DNA of 43,510 nucleotides from Rhodocyclales bacterium RIFCSPLOWO2_02_FULL_63_24 (lineage in GTDB: Bacteria > Pseudomonadota > Gammaproteobacteria > Burkholderiales > Rhodocyclaceae). Every line of letters begins with the position of its first letter. The first letter of the stretch is position 1. Shown one piece after another: positions 35,986 to 43,510 of the stretch. The notes below the pieces were generated by a model. That model was not told the origin of the DNA, did not search any database, and worked only from the letters and a program-made list of their open reading frames with translations. A program made the position numbers and the translations under genes. The stretch lies in the NCBI GenBank assembly GCA_001828935.1, contig MHZX01000030.1, positions 1 to 43,510 on the forward strand, in the 5' to 3' direction.

Positions 35986-36062
35986 TGGTGGTGATGGGGG
36001 GACTTGAACCCTCGACCTACGGATTATGAATCCGTCGCTCTAACCAGCTGAGCTACATCACC
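35986..36062 (-). tRNA. tRNA-Met (anticodon CAT)
   Basis: 77 nt with encoded CCA. The 5' GGTGATG pairs with the 3' CATCACC, and the discriminator base is A. D-arm is GTAGCTCAGCTGGTTAGAGC; the anticodon loop TTCATAA sits on the stem ACGGA/TCCGT; the T-arm is GTTCAAG. It looks like elongator tRNA-Met; a CAT tRNA could also be the lysidine-modified tRNA-Ile, which is less likely from the arm sequences. Confidence 0.93.
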
Positions 36063-36077
36063 GTGCAAAGGGGCGGA

Positions 36078-36107
36078 ATTATCCTCGCCGTACGCTCGCC
36101 TTGTCAA
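36078..36107 (-). promoter_or_regulatory. promoter of tRNA-Met
   Basis: On the minus strand a perfect TTGACA (36102-36107) and GATAAT (36078-36083) are spaced 18 bp. A GC-rich discriminator TCCGCCCC follows, as in stable-RNA promoters under stringent control. The tRNA 5' end is 15 bases on from the -10. Confidence 0.75.
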
Positions 36108-36135
36108 GGTAAGCACTGGTAGGCGACAATTGCGC

Positions 36136-37293
36136 ATGGACTTCGATGTGGTGATTGTTGGGGGTGGCTTGGCGGGCTTGGCCCTGGCGGCGGCTTTGCG
36201 CCGCTCGGCCTTGTCGGTGGCATTGGTCGAAGGCAAGGCGCCGTCCTTTCCCGAAGGATGGGATTCGCGGATTTACGCGATCAGTCCGGCCAATGCGCAC
36301 TTCCTAGATGCCGTGGGCGTCTGGCGCCATCTGGAGGTGGCGCGCACGGAGGCTGTGCGCGCCATGGAAATTCATGGCGACGCCGGTGGGCGGCTGGATT
36401 TCACCGCCTATGGCAGCGGCGTGTCGGAACTGGCCTGGATCCTCGAATCGTCACTGATGCAGCGCGAACTGTGGGAGACGGTCAAGCGGCAGGGCAATCT
36501 GGCTCTGTTCTGTCCGGCTCGCCCGCAGGCGCTGACGTTCGAGGCCGATGCGGCGCAGCTGACACTTGACGACGGCCGCAGGCTTTCCGCGCGGCTGGTC
36601 GTTGCGGCGGATGGCGCCGATTCGTGGACGCGCGCCGCGGCGGGTGTCCATGTGCGCTTCGACCCTTACGATCAGCAAGGCGTCGTCGCCAATTTCACCA
36701 CCGGGCAGCCGCATCGCGGCACAGCCTTTCAATGGTTTCGCCGGGACGGCGTGCTGGCCTGGCTGCCGCTACCGGGCAATCGCATCTCGATGGTCTGGTC
36801 TACCGGGGAGGATCACGGGCGCGAACTGCTGGCGCTGGACCACGCCGCGCTGTGCGCCCGTGTTGCAGAGGCAGGCGACCATCGCCTCGGCACGTTGGAA
36901 TTGATCACTCCTCCCGCGGGCTTCCCATTGCGCCTGATGCGCGCGCCGCATTCCGTGGCGCCGCGACTGGCCTTGATCGGCGATGCGGCGCATACCATCC
37001 ACCCGCTGTCCGGTCATGGCATCAATCTCGGCTTCCAGGACGCGCAGACCCTGGCAGCGGCGCTGTGCGACAAGCCCGCTTACGTCGATTGCGGCGATCT
37101 GGCGCTGCTGCGCGGGTACGAGCGGGCACGCAAGGAAGAGGTGGTGACATTGCAGACGCTGACCGACAGCCTGCACGACCTGTTCCGCCCCGCTACCGGT
37201 CCTATGGCCAGACTGCGCAATCTTGGATTGAACCTCACCAATACTTTGCCGGTCGTAAAGGACTTGCTGGTTCGTTACGCGCTGGCGTCCTGA
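36136..37293 (+). CDS. UbiH/UbiF/COQ6-family FAD-dependent hydroxylase
   Basis: 385 aa from ATG 36136; a TTG six bases upstream is also in frame. It hydroxylates the aromatic ring of ubiquinone precursors using FAD and O2. Seen: VVIVGGGLAGLALAAAL (FAD fold), DSRIYAISPAN, VVAADGADSW (DG motif) and LIGDAAHTIHPLSGHGINLGFQD (FAD-binding motif). Which ring position it acts on (UbiH, UbiF or UbiI role) cannot be told from sequence alone. dsbC begins 17 bases after its stop. Confidence 0.92.
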   Translation: MDFDVVIVGGGLAGLALAAALRRSALSVALVEGKAPSFPEGWDSRIYAISPANAHFLDAVGVWRHLEVARTEAVRAMEIHGDAGGRLDFTAYGSGVSELAWILESSLMQRELWETVKRQGNLALFCPARPQALTFEADAAQLTLDDGRRLSARLVVAADGADSWTRAAAGVHVRFDPYDQQGVVANFTTGQPHRGTAFQWFRRDGVLAWLPLPGNRISMVWSTGEDHGRELLALDHAALCARVAEAGDHRLGTLELITPPAGFPLRLMRAPHSVAPRLALIGDAAHTIHPLSGHGINLGFQDAQTLAAALCDKPAYVDCGDLALLRGYERARKEEVVTLQTLTDSLHDLFRPATGPMARLRNLGLNLTNTLPVVKDLLVRYALAS

Positions 37294-37310
37294 TTTTTCC
37301 TGGAGAACTC

Positions 37311-37991
37311 ATGAAATCACCCTTGTTTGCGGCCGCCCTGGCCTGTGTGTCCTTCGCCGCCGTTGCCGACGAGGTCGATGTAAAAAAAGCAGTCGAAGCC
37401 AAACTGGGCAAGGTCGAAAAGATAGTCCGGGCCCCCATGGCAGGAATTTGGGAAGTGACGGTGGATGGGCAGATTTTTTACGCCGACGACAAGGCCAGCT
37501 ACCTTCTGTTCGGCAACATGCTGGACATGAAGACCGGCAAGAACCTTACGGCGGAGCGCCAGTTCAATTCCCTGCCGCTCGAACTGGCGCTGAAGCAGGT
37601 GCGCGGTTCCGGCAAGAACGTCATGGTCACCTTCGAAGACCCGAACTGCGGCTACTGCAAGAAGCTGGCGAAAGACATCCAGACCTTGAAGGACGTAACC
37701 GTCTACACCTTCCTCCTGCCGGTGCTGGGCGATGATTCCTACGAAAAGTCGAAGGCGATCTGGTGCGCGCCCGACAAGGCCAAAGCCTGGACCGACTGGA
37801 TGACCGCCGGCAAAGCGCCGCCTGCCATGCCCGCCAAGTGCGATGTCGCCGGCCTGAACAAATCGGCGCAACTGGGCAGCAGAATGCGCATCAATGGCAC
37901 GCCGGCGATCTTTTTCGCCAGCGGTGAACGGGTCGGCGGCTATATTCCGGCAGCGGAAATAGTGAAGCGCTTCGGCGGATCCGGCGGCTGA
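37311..37991 (+). CDS. dsbC: thiol:disulfide isomerase DsbC
   Basis: 226 aa. Signal peptide MKSPLFAAALACVSFAAVADE, a dimerisation domain (about residues 20-80), then a thioredoxin fold with the redox motif DPNCGYCKKL and the cis-Pro in INGTPAIFF. A second Cys pair (AIWCAPDKAK; AKCDVAG) matches the structural disulfide of DsbC. It reshuffles wrong disulfides in the periplasm, kept reduced by DsbD. TGGAGA lies before the ATG. It converges on the sensor kinase with 11 bp between stops. Confidence 0.95.
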   Translation: MKSPLFAAALACVSFAAVADEVDVKKAVEAKLGKVEKIVRAPMAGIWEVTVDGQIFYADDKASYLLFGNMLDMKTGKNLTAERQFNSLPLELALKQVRGSGKNVMVTFEDPNCGYCKKLAKDIQTLKDVTVYTFLLPVLGDDSYEKSKAIWCAPDKAKAWTDWMTAGKAPPAMPAKCDVAGLNKSAQLGSRMRINGTPAIFFASGERVGGYIPAAEIVKRFGGSGG

Positions 37992-38002
37992 GAGAGTGAG
38001 AG

Positions 38003-40159
38003 TCAGGCCGTCGACACTTCTGCTTGCGTCTCGTTGGGCAGCCACACGGTAAATACCGTGCCACCGGTCGACCGACCCGTGCCTTGCATGCCAGAGATTC
38101 CGCTTTGCGGGCTGGCGCTTTGCATGCCAGGGATTCCGCTTTGCGGGCTGGCAACATCGATCCGGCCACCATACCGCTGAACAAGGCCGAGGCTGACCCA
38201 CAGGCCCAGGCCGGTACCGTCGCTGGTCTTGGTGGTGAAGAAGGGATCGAACAATCGCTCGCGGATTTCCGGCGCGATGCCGGGGCCGCTGTCGCCCACG
38301 GCGACGAAGCCGCCCTTGATGCCACCCTCCTCGCGGTCGCCGCTGGCCAGCAATAAGGTGCCGCCTTCCGGCATCGCCTGCAACGCGTTCACAATCAAAT
38401 TGATCAGCACCTGCTGCAATTCGTTGCGGTTGATCGTCACCGGCCGCGTCGCATGCATTTCCTGGATCACCTCGACGCTGGTCTTTTTCATCTGGTGCGC
38501 CACCAGGACCAGGCTGTCCTGCACCACCTGATCGAGGCGCACCGGCTCCAGATAGCCGACGAATTCAGCCGGTCGCGCGAACTGCAGCAGCTTGGTGACG
38601 ATCAGACGGATGCGGAACACCTGATCCTGGATCAAGCGAATCTCGGCCATCGCCGGTTCCGCCGCGTCGCCCAGGGTTTCCCGCAGCACGTCGAGATTGC
38701 CTTGGATCACGGCCACCGGATTGTTGATCTCGTGCGCCACGCCGGCGGCCAACTGGCCGATCGCGGCGAGCTTTTCCGACATCACCAGCCGCTGCTGCGC
38801 CGAGCGCAGCGTCTGGTTGGCGGCCGCCAGTTCCTGGGTGCGCTCCGCGACCTTGGTGTCGAGTTCGCTGCCCCAGCGATGTAACGCTTCGGTTTGCAGC
38901 GCAAGACGGTCGAGCAAGCGATCGAAGTGGGCGGCGAGCTCGGCCAGTTCGTCCGCCTCGCCAAGTTCCGGCAAATGGGTGCCAACGCGCGCCTCGGTCT
39001 GGCCGGCCTCGATGGCGCTCATGGTGCCGTGCATGCGTTCCACCGGCTGCGAAACATGCCGCGCCAGGCGCAGCGAAACAAACGCGGCGACTATCACCGT
39101 GAGGACGAACAGCAGGGCCACCGCCGCCAACGCCAATTGCCGCGCCTGTTGAAAAGGGGCTTCGAGAAAACCGACGTAGAGCATGCCGACTCGCCTGCCG
39201 CGGCTGTCGATGATGGGCTCGTAGGCGGAGACATACCAGTCGTTCACCACGAAGGCGCGATCCAGCCAGGTCCGGCCCAGATCGAGCGCCGTATGTCGCA
39301 CGGCGGCCGAAACGCGGGTGCCGATGGCGCGCACGTTCTCGAATAGGCGCACGTTGGTGGCGATGCGCACGTCGTCGAGAAACAGTGTCGCGGTGCCGAC
39401 GCTGCCTAGCGGCAGCGCGCCTTCTGGATAGACGATGTCGTTGATGCGATCGACGAACTCAAGGTTCTTGTTGAGCAGCAATCCGCCCACCAGCACGCCG
39501 GCGCTGGCGCCGCCTTCACGCGCCGCGGAGGCGATCGGGGCCGCGGCGTGCATCACCATGCCGCGCGTTTCTTCGTTGCGCTGCGTGGCTTGCGCGTTGC
39601 GCGTGGCGATCAGCGGGGTGCGGGCCTTTTCCGTCAGCGCCGGATCGATGGCGGCAAGCTGGGAGGCCTCCAGGATATCCACCTCGGTTTCGGCATGACC
39701 GGCCAGTGCGCGGCGCACGACTTCCCAATCCGTATAGCCGCTGCCCGGTGCCGGTCCGCCGCTGGCGGCGCGCACCCGGCCATTGCTGTCGAGCAGGATC
39801 AGGAAATCGATCCCGAGCTGCTGCCGCATCTCGCGCAGCAGGTCGCCCAGCGCCGCCGGCCCCGGCCGCTCGCGCAACGCACGGGCAAGGCGCTCGGACC
39901 CGGCCAGGGTGTCGACGCGACGACCGACTCCTTCCTTGACCTGCTCGAAATAGCCGTGGGCAACGGCCAGGTCGCTTTGGATCTTGGTGATCAGCAGACG
40001 ATCGTAGTACACCGCACCCCAGGCAGCGAGGATACCGATCAAGATCGGCGCGGCAACCAGCAAAGGACCGAGCGCCAGCGCCAGCAGCTTGAAGCGCAGG
40101 GAGCCGTGAAAGCGCGCGCGCAGGCGGGCGAAAATCGCTAGACCCCCCACACCGCGCAC
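38003..40159 (-). CDS. membrane sensor histidine kinase (Cache-HAMP-HisKA-HATPase)
   Basis: 718 aa from GTG 40159, or 715 from GTG 40150. Membrane segments at about 25-48 and 345-367 enclose a large periplasmic Cache-type sensor (FLILLDSNGRVRAASGG; VNDWYVSAYEPIIDSRGRRVGMLYVGF). Then HAMP, a coiled coil, HisKA with the phospho-acceptor in GVAHEINNPVAVIQGN (His 476), and HATPase with N-box NELQQVLINLIVNALQAM, DSGPGI and GTGLGLWVSLG. Near the C-terminus a 12-residue tandem duplication (ASPQSGIPGMQS, then ASPQSGISGMQG) interrupts the ATPase fold. It overlaps the regulator gene by about 20 bases, so the two form a two-component pair. Confidence 0.93.
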   Translation of the reverse strand: MRGVGGLAIFARLRARFHGSLRFKLLALALGPLLVAAPILIGILAAWGAVYYDRLLITKIQSDLAVAHGYFEQVKEGVGRRVDTLAGSERLARALRERPGPAALGDLLREMRQQLGIDFLILLDSNGRVRAASGGPAPGSGYTDWEVVRRALAGHAETEVDILEASQLAAIDPALTEKARTPLIATRNAQATQRNEETRGMVMHAAAPIASAAREGGASAGVLVGGLLLNKNLEFVDRINDIVYPEGALPLGSVGTATLFLDDVRIATNVRLFENVRAIGTRVSAAVRHTALDLGRTWLDRAFVVNDWYVSAYEPIIDSRGRRVGMLYVGFLEAPFQQARQLALAAVALLFVLTVIVAAFVSLRLARHVSQPVERMHGTMSAIEAGQTEARVGTHLPELGEADELAELAAHFDRLLDRLALQTEALHRWGSELDTKVAERTQELAAANQTLRSAQQRLVMSEKLAAIGQLAAGVAHEINNPVAVIQGNLDVLRETLGDAAEPAMAEIRLIQDQVFRIRLIVTKLLQFARPAEFVGYLEPVRLDQVVQDSLVLVAHQMKKTSVEVIQEMHATRPVTINRNELQQVLINLIVNALQAMPEGGTLLLASGDREEGGIKGGFVAVGDSGPGIAPEIRERLFDPFFTTKTSDGTGLGLWVSLGLVQRYGGRIDVASPQSGIPGMQSASPQSGISGMQGTGRSTGGTVFTVWLPNETQAEVSTA
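38081..38152 (-). repeat. two tandem 36-bp repeats inside the sensor kinase gene
   Basis: Units at 38081-38116 and 38117-38152 differ at two bases. Being 36 bp long they keep frame and add two 12-residue blocks between GGRIDVA and GGTVFTVWLP. Each holds CTTTGCGGG and GCATGCCAG, giving it the look of a palindromic intergenic repeat that has entered coding sequence. Confidence 0.9.
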
Positions 40160-41601
40160 TTGCGCTCCAGCGTCTTGCGCGAGACGCCGAGCCGTCGCGC
40201 CGCCTCCGACTTGTTGCCCTTGCAGGTTTCCAGCACACCGAGAATGTGGCGCCGCTCGATCGCGGCAAGCGACTCTTCGCCCCCCGGCTCAAGAGCCGTG
40301 CCGCCGGCACAGTCGGAGGCGGTATCCCCGGCAGTCGGCGCTGGCGACACGCCGAGGGAAGCTCCCTGACCGGCTGCGGCAGCTTCCTCCTCATCCTGCG
40401 CAAAATCGTCGGCGAAGTAACCAAGGATCAACGAACGCTCGATCAGGTTCTTCAGTTCCCGCACATTTCCCGGCCAGCTGTAGCGCGCCAGGCGCGCCAG
40501 CGCCTCCTCGTCGTGCGCGAGTTCCGCCACACCGAGACGCGGCGTCAGTTGCGCGATGAAATACTCGACCAGATCCGGCAGGTCGTCGATCCGCTCGCGC
40601 AAGGGCGGCAGCAGCACCTCGACCACCTGCAGGCGGTAATACAGATCGCGACGAAACCGTCCCGCTGCAACTTCCTTTACCAGGTCGCGATTGGTCGCGG
40701 CGACCACGCGCACATCCACCGGCACTTCCTGCTCCGAGCCCACCGGGCGCACCTTGCGCTCCTCCAGTACGCGCAACAACTTGGCCTGCAGCGGCAAGGG
40801 CAGTTCGGAAATTTCGTCGAGAAACAGCGTGCCGCCGCGGGCGTAATAGAAGAGGCCCTCGCGGCCCGCAGCGGCGCCGGTAAATGCGCCCTTGACGTGA
40901 CCGAACAACTCGGACTCGATCAGTTCTTCGGCAATCGCGGCGCAGTTGATCGGCACGAAAGGGCCTGCATTTTTCCCGCTGCCGCGCGGACTCATGCGAT
41001 GCAATGCGCGCGCCGCGAGTTCCTTGCCGGTGCCCGATTCGCCGTGGATCAGCACGGTGGACGGGGTCGGCGCGATGCGCTTGATGCGGGCGCAGACATC
41101 GCGGATCGAGGCCGAGTTGCCGATCATGCCCTCGACGCTGTCGTCGCGCTGATCCAGCTCGCGGCGCAGCACGAAATTCTCGCGACGCAACGAAGAACGC
41201 TCGAAGCAGCGCTTCACCGCGTTCAGCATCTGCGCCACCGAGAACGGCTTCAGCAGGAAATCGGCGGCGCCGGCGCGCAGCGCATCGATCGCCGTTTCGA
41301 GGTCGGCGTAAGCGGTCATCAGCACCACGTCGCCGACGAAGCCCTGGTCACGCAACTGGTGCAGCCACTCGACGCCCGAGCGCCCGGGCAGCGCGATGTC
41401 GAGCACGATAAGGTCGAAGTGGCGACGATTGAGGAGCTCCGCGGCTTCCTCGACGCTGCCGGCGGCGGCCACCCAGCCGCAACGCTGCGCCAGGGAACGG
41501 TGCAGAAAACTGACCATGCCCGGTTCGTCGTCGACCACCAGCACCGATTGATGCTGCCACGGCGAAAGTTCGACCGTTGCCACCGCAGGAACGGAATCCA
41601 A
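40138..41601 (-). CDS. NtrC-family response regulator (receiver / sigma-54 AAA+ / Fis HTH)
   Basis: 487 aa from TTG 41601, supported by AGGGGAGAG at good spacing. The receiver domain has the acidic pair VVDDEPG (Asp 24, 25), phospho-acceptor Asp 68 in IVLDIALPG and Lys in LLKPFS. The AAA+ domain has [14 protein letters not shown] (sigma-54 contact) and GGTLFLDE. The end is a Fis-type helix-turn-helix ([19 protein letters not shown]). It should activate -24/-12 promoters when phosphorylated by the kinase at 38003. The divergent formate dehydrogenase has exactly such a promoter and paired dyads, so that is the likely target. Confidence 0.94.
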   Translation of the reverse strand: MDSVPAVATVELSPWQHQSVLVVDDEPGMVSFLHRSLAQRCGWVAAAGSVEEAAELLNRRHFDLIVLDIALPGRSGVEWLHQLRDQGFVGDVVLMTAYADLETAIDALRAGAADFLLKPFSVAQMLNAVKRCFERSSLRRENFVLRRELDQRDDSVEGMIGNSASIRDVCARIKRIAPTPSTVLIHGESGTGKELAARALHRMSPRGSGKNAGPFVPINCAAIAEELIESELFGHVKGAFTGAAAGREGLFYYARGGTLFLDEISELPLPLQAKLLRVLEERKVRPVGSEQEVPVDVRVVAATNRDLVKEVAAGRFRRDLYYRLQVVEVLLPPLRERIDDLPDLVEYFIAQLTPRLGVAELAHDEEALARLARYSWPGNVRELKNLIERSLILGYFADDFAQDEEEAAAAGQGASLGVSPAPTAGDTASDCAGGTALEPGGEESLAAIERRHILGVLETCKGNKSEAARRLGVSRKTLERKCAVWGV

Positions 41602-41676
41602 GTCTCTCCCCTTTTTCTCTTATGCCGGCAATCATCGTCAATTCGACGAAGCTTGGCAATCGGCGTTTGATCGCGC

Positions 41677-41720
41677 GACAAAATGTCCCATGGCTCCAAT
41701 ATGTCTTGGACATTTTGTCC
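41677..41720. promoter_or_regulatory. paired activator sites (GACA-N3-TGTC dyads)
   Basis: GACA-AAA-TGTC at 41677-41687 and GGACA-TTT-TGTCC at 41708-41720 are two dyads with centres 32 bp apart, three helical turns, so on the same DNA face. Together they also form a perfect 12-bp inverted repeat (41677-41688 with 41708-41719). A third partial dyad, ATGTC-TTG-GACAT, overlaps the second (41701-41713). They lie about 55-100 bp upstream of the sigma-54 promoter, an enhancer position. Confidence 0.7.
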
Positions 41721-41772
41721 AATGAAACTTGCTGCAATGCGGTAAGTATTTGAGTCTGTTATGAGTATTGGA

Positions 41773-41790
41773 TTGGCGTAGAACTTGCGT
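41773..41790 (+). promoter_or_regulatory. sigma-54 promoter of the formate dehydrogenase gene
   Basis: TTGGCGTAGAACTTGCGT, with GG at 41775-41776 and GC at 41787-41788, matches TGGC-N7-TTGC spacing. Transcription should begin near 41800, about 54 bases before the ATG. No better sigma-70 promoter is seen in the region. Confidence 0.65.
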
Positions 41791-41853
41791 TGTAACCGGG
41801 CTGGCCCGCGTCGATCCAGGCGAGCCAGTACACAAACAAGGAGGAGACAAACA

Positions 41854-43510
41854 ATGCAAGTCACACGGCGGCAGTTCTTCAAGGTCTGCGGCGCCGGTCT
41901 GAGCGGGTCTTCCATCGCACTGATGGGATTCTCGCCAACATCGGCCCTGGCCGAGGTGCGCAGCTTCAAGCTCGCCCGCGCCACGGAAACCCGCAACATG
42001 TGCCCCTACTGCTCGGTCAGTTGCGGGGTGTTGATCTACACCACGGGCGACAAGTCCAAGAACGCGAAAGCGGACATCATCCACATCGAGGGCGATCCGG
42101 ATAATCCCGTCAATCGCGGCACGCTGTGCCCGAAAGGCGCCGGCCTGCTCGACATGGTCAAGAGCCCGAACCGGCTCAAATTCCCCGAAGTGCGCGAAGC
42201 CGGCAGCAGCGAATGGAAGCGCATCTCCTGGGATGACGCCATCAACCGCATCGCGGTCCACGTCAAAAAAGACCGCGACGCCAACCTGATCGAGAAGAAT
42301 GCCGCCGGCGTCACGGTCAACCGCTGGAACACCACGGGTTTCCTCGCCTCGTCGGCCGCCGGCAACGAAGCCGGCTACCTGACGGTCAAGGTTCTGCGCA
42401 ACCTCGGAGTCGTCGCACTCGACACGCAAGCACGCATCTGACACGCCCCCACGGTATCCAGTCTGGGTCCGACATTTGGGCGTGGTGCAATGACCAATCA
42501 CTGGGTCGATCTGAAGAATTCGGACCTGGTGATCGTCATGGGCGGCAATGCTGCCGAAGCGCATCCCTGCGGCTTTAAATGGGTGATCGAAGCGAAGAAG
42601 GACCGCAAGGCCAAGCTGATCGTGGTCGACCCGCGATTCACGCGTTCCGCCGCCGTTTCCGACTTCTACGCGCCGATTCGCGCCGGTTCCGACATCGCCT
42701 TCCTCGGCGGCGTCATCAACTACCTGCTGTCGAAAGACAAGATCCATCACGAGTACGTCAAGAACTACACCAACGCCGCGTTCCTGATCGACGAAGGCTT
42801 CAAGTTCGACGACGGCCTGTTCTCCGGGTACAACGCCGAAAAGCGCAGCTACGGCAAGGACACCTGGAAATACCAGATGGGCAAGGACGGGTTTGCGATG
42901 GTCGATCCGACCCTGCAAAGCCCGAACTGCGTGTTCCAGCTGATGAAGAAGCACTACAGCCGCTACACGCCGGAACTGGTGAGCAAGACCACCGGCACGC
43001 CGCAGGACGCCTTCCTCAAGATCTGCGAAATGATGGCGGAGACATCGGCGCCCGACAAGACCATGACGATTTGTTATGCGCTGGGCTGGACCGAGCATTC
43101 GGTCGGCTCGCAGAACATCCGCACCATGGCCCTGATCCAGCTGCTGCTCGGCAACATGGGCATGGCCGGCGGCGGCATCAACGCGCTGCGCGGCCACGCC
43201 AACGTGCAGGGCATCACCGACATGTGCCTCTACTCGGAAGTGTTGCCCGGCTACCTGTTGGCGCCGACCGATGCCGACGTCGATCGCAAGACTTATCTGG
43301 AGAAGCGCACACCGAAGGCGCTGCGGCCGAACCAGATGAACTTCCCGCAGAACTTCCCGAAGTGGTTCACCAGCCTGCAGAAGGCTTGGTACGGGGCTGC
43401 CGCGACCGACAAGAACGACTACGGTTACGAGTGGCTGCCGAAGAAGGATGCCGCCTATGACGTGCTGGCGATGTTCGAGCGCATGCACCAGGGCAAGATG
43501 AACGGCTTCT
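41854..43510 (+). CDS. fdnG: selenocysteine formate dehydrogenase, catalytic subunit (partial)
   Basis: 552 codons are visible; the gene runs off the right edge (the FdnG/FdoG family has about 1015). ATG 41854 has a strong AAGGAGGAGA site. The twin-arginine signal TRRQFFKVCG exports the folded enzyme to the periplasm. A 4Fe-4S site is NMCPYCSVSCGVL followed by GTLCPKG. The frame reaches TGA at 42439-42441, exactly codon 196, the Sec position of E. coli FdnG, and then continues without break as HAPTVSSLGPTFGRGAMTNHW, VVMGGNAAEAHP and YALGWTEHSVGSQNIRTMALIQ. Sec and two molybdopterin guanine dinucleotides ligate Mo or W. The beta and gamma subunits are expected beyond the edge. Confidence 0.95.
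42439..42470 (+). promoter_or_regulatory. selenocysteine codon and bacterial SECIS hairpin
   Basis: After TGA (42439-42441) the hairpin GGTATCC-AGTCT-GGGTCC spans 42453-42470. G-C, G-C, A-U, U-G, C-G, C-G pairs form once U 42455 is bulged. The bulged U and a loop of the GGUCU/AGUCU type are the SelB-binding features in E. coli fdhF/fdnG, at the same distance from the codon. Confidence 0.85.

Noticed and set aside
38081-38152. CRISPR repeat pair
   Set aside because: The two units are contiguous, in frame and coding; no spacers.
42439-42441. TGA read as a stop, pseudogene or sequencing error
   Set aside because: It is codon 196, the known Sec position, with a SECIS hairpin and intact frame after it.
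41638-43488. 616-aa open frame on the minus strand
   Set aside because: Antisense shadow of the formate dehydrogenase gene and its promoter region.

Overview
The window is GC-rich chromosomal DNA from a Gram-negative bacterium, most likely a betaproteobacterium near the Rhodocyclales. The evidence is a mreBCD-mrdA-rodA-rlpA-dacC-dat-lipBA cell-wall cluster, gatCAB, a yqjD/E/K-like trio, heavy sigma-54 use, a selenocysteine formate dehydrogenase and XylB/XylC-like enzymes. No 16S rRNA or other marker gene is present, so the placement is inferred from gene content and protein style.

Layout. (1) 1-4817: a cyclic-nucleotide-binding/SLC13 permease fusion (cut by the left edge) diverges from a WD40 plus caspase lipoprotein. 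(2) 4993-6371: a ceramidase-like membrane protein, then a BrnT/BrnA toxin-antitoxin pair. (3) 6414-16793: a catabolic island. A XylR/DmpR-type sigma-54 activator diverges from an eight-gene run: aryl-aldehyde dehydrogenase, alpha/beta esterase, aryl-alcohol dehydrogenase, and a branched-chain-type ABC transporter (binding protein, two ATPases, two permeases). An activator-site-like palindrome and a near-consensus -24/-12 promoter lie between them. (4) 16809-27708, minus strand: lipA, lipB, ybeD, dat, dacC, rlpA, rodA, mrdA, mreD, mreC, mreB. Many are joined by 4-base ATGA overlaps, and several of the gaps hold repeats or hairpins. (5) 27912-33402: gatCAB, a periplasmic coiled-coil protein, pyrE and an exonuclease III homologue. 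(6) 33474-34935: small envelope-stress-type proteins. (7) 34961-36062: a 1-kb insert carrying a Phd/PIN toxin-antitoxin pair. It is bounded by the intact tRNA-Met gene and a 41-bp copy of that tRNA's 3' part, which looks like the footprint of tRNA-targeted integration. (8) 36136-37991: a UbiH-type hydroxylase and DsbC. (9) 38003-43510: a sensor kinase and NtrC-type regulator diverge from a selenocysteine formate dehydrogenase (Sec codon 196 plus SECIS hairpin, cut by the right edge). A sigma-54 promoter and paired dyads lie between them.

How it works together. The island reads as a self-contained unit: import of a small, perhaps aromatic, substrate; ester cleavage; alcohol to aldehyde to acid; all switched by an effector-sensing sigma-54 activator. 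The last region looks like a signal-controlled formate oxidation locus. Regions 4 to 6 are mostly housekeeping. The most unusual points are the tRNA-bounded toxin-antitoxin insert, the two sigma-54 circuits, the WD40-caspase lipoprotein, and short repeats that have entered coding sequence (rlpA, the sensor kinase, possibly gatB).
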